Origin: Hyphomicrobiales bacterium
GTDB lineage: Bacteria; Pseudomonadota; Alphaproteobacteria; Rhizobiales; Rhizobiaceae
Reading direction: 5' to 3'
NCBI GenBank assembly: GCA_900473205.1
Contig: UCLB01000001.1
Coordinates: 1-64,000, forward strand
DNA length: 64,000 bases
A program made the position numbers and the translations under genes. Positions 60,881-64,000 of the stretch are shown here, piece by piece (position 1 is the first letter of the stretch; each line of letters starts with the position of its first letter). The notes under the pieces were generated by a model, which searched no databases, was not told the origin of the DNA, and saw only the letters and a list, made by a program, of their open reading frames with translations.

Positions 60881-61654
60881 ATGAAGAAGGTTATGGTCAT
60901 CGTACCGTTTCCCATGGGGCAGGATGATCTCGCCCGCAGGCAAGCGCAGATGAAAGCGGTCGATCTCGGCCCGGGCATCGAGTTTCACTATCGCGCTGTG
61001 CGGGTGGGTCCGAAGAACTACTCGAGCCAGCACGATATGGCGTTCGCCGATTTCTCGATCCTTGATGCAGGACTTGATGCCGAGAAGGAAGGCTTCGACG
61101 CCGTCTGCATCGACACCATGTCCGACAGCGGCATGTCGATGTTGCGCTCTGTCTTGACCATCCCGGTCATTGCGCCGGGCCGTCATTCCATGCTGATGGC
61201 ACAGATGTTGGGCGACAAGTTCTCGATCCTGATAATGTGGGATCGCTGGAGAATGCTCTACACCAAGACGCTGGGCGAGCTTGGCATGGAGCACAAATGT
61301 GCGTCGATGCGCTCAATTGGCGTGACGCCCGATAATAAGAGCTTGCTTGCTGGCAAGGAAGACGAAGTCTTCCCGCTTCTGCTCGATGCGGCCAAGAAAT
61401 GTGTCGAAGAGGATGGCGCGCAGGTGCTGATCTTGGGCTCCACGACCATGCATGAGGTGCATTCTTGGCTCTCTGCCCGCATCGGCGTTCCCGTCATCAA
61501 TCCCGGCCCGCTGACCTACAAGCTGGCATCGGTTGCGCTTGATCTGAACCTCACACACAGCAAGGCGACATGGCCGATACCGCTGTCTCCCAAGCACGAC
61601 ATGATCCGCGCCATCGGTGCTGCCGGTGCGGCCTATCTGGAGGGCAGCCAATGA
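60881..61654 (+). CDS. Asp/Glu/hydantoin-racemase-like protein 1
   Basis: A 257-residue protein of the Asp/Glu/hydantoin racemase superfamily, which also includes maleate cis-trans isomerase and arylmalonate decarboxylase. The first catalytic Cys is present (C76 in DAVCIDTMSDSGM), but the second, normally in L-G-C-T, is Ser187 in ILGSTTMHE. A two-base racemase would need both, so a one-Cys chemistry such as decarboxylation or isomerisation is possible. AGGAGG precedes the ATG. Its stop overlaps the next, paralogous gene by ATGA. Confidence 0.85.
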   Translation: MKKVMVIVPFPMGQDDLARRQAQMKAVDLGPGIEFHYRAVRVGPKNYSSQHDMAFADFSILDAGLDAEKEGFDAVCIDTMSDSGMSMLRSVLTIPVIAPGRHSMLMAQMLGDKFSILIMWDRWRMLYTKTLGELGMEHKCASMRSIGVTPDNKSLLAGKEDEVFPLLLDAAKKCVEEDGAQVLILGSTTMHEVHSWLSARIGVPVINPGPLTYKLASVALDLNLTHSKATWPIPLSPKHDMIRAIGAAGAAYLEGSQ

Positions 61655-62427
61655 CCCGCATTCTCGTCATCGTTCCCTTCGCGTTGGACGCCGAAGGCGT
61701 GCGCAATCGTGAAGCGCAGTCGCAATACGTCCCGCTGCCTGCGGATTGGGAGTTGACCTATCGCCCCGTCACCTGCGGCCCGACATCTTTCATGTCGCCG
61801 CATGACTGGGGGCTGATGGACCTCGCCATCTTCGAGGCTGGGTGCAAGGCGCAAGAGGAAGGCTTCGATGCCGTTTGCATCGACACGATGTCGGACAGTG
61901 GCATGGTCATGCTCCGCTCCGTCCTCTCTATTCCCGTCATCGGCGCGGGCAAGGCTTCGATGCTTTACGCGCTGACGCTAGGCGGCAAGTTCTCGGTGCT
62001 GGCGCAATGGGAACCGGCATTGCCGCGATACCGCAAGGCCATCCGCGAATATGGTTTCGACCGTCAATGCGCCTCGGTGCGCAGTTTCGATCAGCCGCCG
62101 GATTTCTCCAACCTGTTGGGCGGCAAGGAAGACAGTGTTTTCCCAAGCATGCGCGATGTTGCCATGCGCTGCATCGAGGAAGACGGAGCGGAGGTCATCT
62201 GCCTGGGATCAACGACCATGCATCAGGCCGGAGAATATCTCGCTGCGAACCTGCCAGTGCCCGTCGTCAATCCCGGTCCACTCACCTACAAGCTGGTCGA
62301 GACCTTTCTCGCGCTCGGCCTCACCCACGGCAGAGATGTCTATCCGCCACCGGTCGAGCCGCGGCTGGATATGCTCCACGCCATGATGAGGGCGGGAGCC
62401 GCCGTGGAGAATGCGGCAAAGGGCTGA
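61651..62427 (+). CDS. Asp/Glu/hydantoin-racemase-like protein 2
   Basis: A 258-residue paralogue of the preceding protein with the same residues at the same numbers: C76 in DAVCIDTMSDSGM and Ser187 in CLGSTTMHQ. The pair is coupled by ATGA and probably arose by tandem duplication followed by divergence (for example GQDDLARRQAQ versus LDAEGVRNREAQ near the N terminus), so it may form a heteromer. It is the last plus-strand gene of the operon and converges on the regulator gene; no clear terminator was seen in the 84-base gap. Confidence 0.85.
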   Translation: MTRILVIVPFALDAEGVRNREAQSQYVPLPADWELTYRPVTCGPTSFMSPHDWGLMDLAIFEAGCKAQEEGFDAVCIDTMSDSGMVMLRSVLSIPVIGAGKASMLYALTLGGKFSVLAQWEPALPRYRKAIREYGFDRQCASVRSFDQPPDFSNLLGGKEDSVFPSMRDVAMRCIEEDGAEVICLGSTTMHQAGEYLAANLPVPVVNPGPLTYKLVETFLALGLTHGRDVYPPPVEPRLDMLHAMMRAGAAVENAAKG

Positions 62428-62511
62428 GCGATAGGTTCAGGGTTGCTGATGCCATAGTTTAGATGAAGGCCGCGCATCCGATGTCCGGCCTTTTCTTTGG
62501 TGCGAATGCGA

Positions 62512-63279
62512 TCAGTTCCCGAGCGAAAAATCCTTGCCGTCTTCCCGCTTTAGCGAGACGCGGTATTCATAGCGGTCGGCCCGGTAGAAAATTTCTGCTA
62601 CATAGAACGGCTTCAGATCGGCGTTGAAGAACACGCGGTTCACCAGCATCAGCGGGGCTCCAATGGGAATTTCCAGATGCTTGGCGGCGTAATCATCGGC
62701 AAGCGTGGCCGTCAGTGTCTGTTCGACCTGTTCCACCACCACACCGGTTTTCTGCACCAGATCGATCATATTGGTGGTCGCCAGGTCCTGGCGGTTCAGC
62801 GTTTGGCCGATCTCGGGGAGGAGATAGGCAATCGACAGCGAATAGGGGCGTCGGTCGAGGGAGCGGATGCGGACGGCGCGTATCAGTTCTGTGGTGGGTG
62901 GGACACCCATCTGCTCGCAGATGCGCGGTGGCGCTTCACCGAGATCGAGGCTGACGACCTTCAGCCGCGTATTCTTACCCACCGTGTTGAGGTAGCTGAA
63001 CAGGCTGTTGATGTTTGAAACGACAGCGCGGTTGAGTTTGTTTTCCTTAGAGCGGTCGGTGACATAGGTTCCGCGTCCGCGCGTCCGCGTCACCAAACCC
63101 TCCGCCGTCAACATTTCCATGGCCTTGCGGATGGTGATGCGGCTGACGGAAAAGCTTTCGGAAAGCTCCGCTTCGCTCGGCACCGGCACGTCGATTGGGT
63201 AATAACCCTTGACGATACGTTCGCGCATGACCGCATAAACGCGATGATAAAGCGGGGTCGGGGAATGTCGTTCGGCCAT
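62512..63279 (-). CDS. GntR-family regulator, HutC/UTRA type
   Basis: A 255-residue regulator with an N-terminal winged helix (PLYHRVYAVMRERIVKGYYP, VSRITIRKAMEMLTAEGLV and the wing RGRGTYV, residues 8-72) and a C-terminal UTRA ligand-binding domain (about 95-240; IRAVRIRSLDRRPYSLSIAYL and FYVAEIFYRADRYEYRVSL). It converges on the operon that begins at 49231 and is the only regulator at this end, so it probably senses an intermediate of that pathway. Just upstream of its ATG lies the palindrome TGGATCCA (63287-63294), a possible autoregulatory site. Confidence 0.9.
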   Translation of the reverse strand: MAERHSPTPLYHRVYAVMRERIVKGYYPIDVPVPSEAELSESFSVSRITIRKAMEMLTAEGLVTRTRGRGTYVTDRSKENKLNRAVVSNINSLFSYLNTVGKNTRLKVVSLDLGEAPPRICEQMGVPPTTELIRAVRIRSLDRRPYSLSIAYLLPEIGQTLNRQDLATTNMIDLVQKTGVVVEQVEQTLTATLADDYAAKHLEIPIGAPLMLVNRVFFNADLKPFYVAEIFYRADRYEYRVSLKREDGKDFSLGN

Positions 63280-63328
63280 ATATGCGTGGATCCATAAAGA
63301 TTAGAAAAAAGGATGTGAGCGAAGCTCG

Positions 63329-64000
63329 TTAGACGCGGCGACCTTTCAGGGCGCGTTGCACAGCAATCAGCCCGTCATCGCGCATAGCCTCCAGTTCGGA
63401 GATGTCTCTGCCACGCGTTTCGGCGGTGATGCCGTCAACGAGTTTTTCTTGCGTTGCGGCATCGAGGCGTGGCGAGCCGAGGTCTTGCCAACGGCGTTCC
63501 TGGCTGGGCCCGAGATGCGAAAGATAATGTGCGATGCCGCCTGCGCCGCCGCCCAGATGATATGCCATATGCGAACCAACCACGGACCAGCGAAGGCCGG
63601 GGCCGTAGACGAGAGCGGCATCGATATCCTCGACCTCGGCAATGTCTTCCGCCACCATATTGACCGCCTCCCGCCAGAGCGCCGAAGACAGGCGATTGGC
63701 GATGTGCCCCACGGCTTCCCGTTTCAATCTGACCGGATGGCGATCCAGCGTGCGGTAGAAAGACGCCGCAGCCTCAACGCGTTTGCGATCACTGCCATAG
63801 AGTTCGACCAGCGGCATCAGATGTGGTGGGTTGAAGGGATGGGCGGTGATGAGCCGTGACGGATCGGCCATCTCCGCACTCAACTCCGACCAGACCAGCG
63901 ATGAGGTGCTGGAGGCGATGGTGATCCCCGCCGGAGCGTCTGTTTCAATCGCAGAATAGAGTTCACGCTTCAGCGGTACGTTTTCTGGTGCATTCTCCTG
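63329..64000 (-). CDS. 3-hydroxyacyl-CoA dehydrogenase family protein (5' end cut by window)
   Basis: The frame is open from 64000 to the stop at 63329, 223 codons. The first bases encode QENAPEN then VPLKRELYSAIE and ITIASSTSSLVWSEL, the end of an NAD-binding domain, followed by LITAHPFNPPHLMPLVELYG, the 3HCDH signature, and the C-terminal helical domain. About 90 N-terminal residues with the Rossmann loop lie outside the window. The sequence resembles the L-carnitine dehydrogenase and lambda-crystallin side of the family, NAD-dependent oxidation of a 3-hydroxy acid. It is 49 bases upstream of, and on the same strand as, the UTRA regulator. Confidence 0.87.
   Translation of the reverse strand, partial: QENAPENVPLKRELYSAIETDAPAGITIASSTSSLVWSELSAEMADPSRLITAHPFNPPHLMPLVELYGSDRKRVEAAASFYRTLDRHPVRLKREAVGHIANRLSSALWREAVNMVAEDIAEVEDIDAALVYGPGLRWSVVGSHMAYHLGGGAGGIAHYLSHLGPSQERRWQDLGSPRLDAATQEKLVDGITAETRGRDISELEAMRDDGLIAVQRALKGRRV

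Noticed and set aside
1-64000. CRISPR arrays, insertion sequences or prophage
   Set aside because: No regularly spaced repeats, transposase, integrase or structural phage proteins were found on either strand.

Overview
The window looks like chromosomal or large-replicon DNA from a Rhizobiales bacterium of the Agrobacterium/Rhizobium type. This is inferred from the density of ABC importers and GntR regulators, the general stress (EcfG-type) promoter pattern, the tRNA-Ser(CGA) with encoded CCA, and the long runs of ATGA/TGATG-coupled genes. No insertion sequence, phage, CRISPR array or replication origin was seen. Most of the window is catabolic: it holds four ABC-importer-centred operons that scavenge small nitrogen or carbon compounds.

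Region by region. (1) 1-11926: a minus-strand peptide-type (Dpp-like) importer operon containing two amidohydrolases faces a plus-strand GntR/FCD regulator, a gamma-glutamyltransferase-family protein and a third amidohydrolase; the 240-bp divergent region holds a perfect 16-bp palindrome. (2) 12073-18888: a GntR/FCD regulator diverges from a polar amino-acid-type importer, a glycine-oxidase/DadA-like flavoprotein and ethanolamine ammonia-lyase (eutB, eutC). (3) 18889-23003: a decayed REC-domain remnant, a short upstream frame coupled to an exonuclease III gene, a small protein, an exported esterase-like hydrolase, two minus-strand hypothetical genes and tRNA-Ser(CGA). (4) 23165-26912: a coupled trio of N-formylglutamate-amidohydrolase-like protein, QEGLA-motif metalloprotease-like protein and glutathione-synthetase-like ATP-grasp; then methylmalonyl-CoA mutase on the minus strand. 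(5) 29276-39243: a complete guanidine assimilation operon, controlled by a near-consensus sigma-54 promoter, a guanidine-I (ykkC) riboswitch and an intrinsic terminator, followed by importer, the two DUF1989 subunits, biotin-dependent carboxylase and allophanate hydrolase. (6) 39339-45550: a molybdenum periplasmic aldehyde oxidoreductase (paoABC) with its cofactor cytidylyltransferase (MocA-like) and XdhC-like chaperone. (7) 45617-48994: a PAS protein, a tiny lipoprotein with an EcfG-type promoter, a SulP transporter with a structured leader, and a CMD-family protein. (8) 49231-64000: a 13-kb unidirectional operon with a cysteine hydrolase, two PuuE/imidase-like deacetylase-fold proteins, a LeuCD-like hydratase, a branched-chain-type importer, an isocitrate-lyase-superfamily lyase, a fumarate-reductase-like flavoprotein and two hydantoin-racemase-like proteins, followed by a HutC-type GntR regulator and a 3-hydroxyacyl-CoA dehydrogenase cut off by the window end.

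The best candidate for an undescribed system is region 8. Its enzyme set fits import of a cyclic imide or similar compound, ring opening, amide hydrolysis to a cis-butenedioate (maleate-type diacid), hydration to a malate-type acid and C-C cleavage, by analogy with dimethylmaleate hydratase and dimethylmalate lyase of nicotinate fermenters. The substrate is inference only. Second is region 2, where the flavoprotein may make ethanolamine from an N-methylated precursor for EutBC. Third is the dual nitrogen plus guanidine control of region 5, which can be read directly from the DNA.
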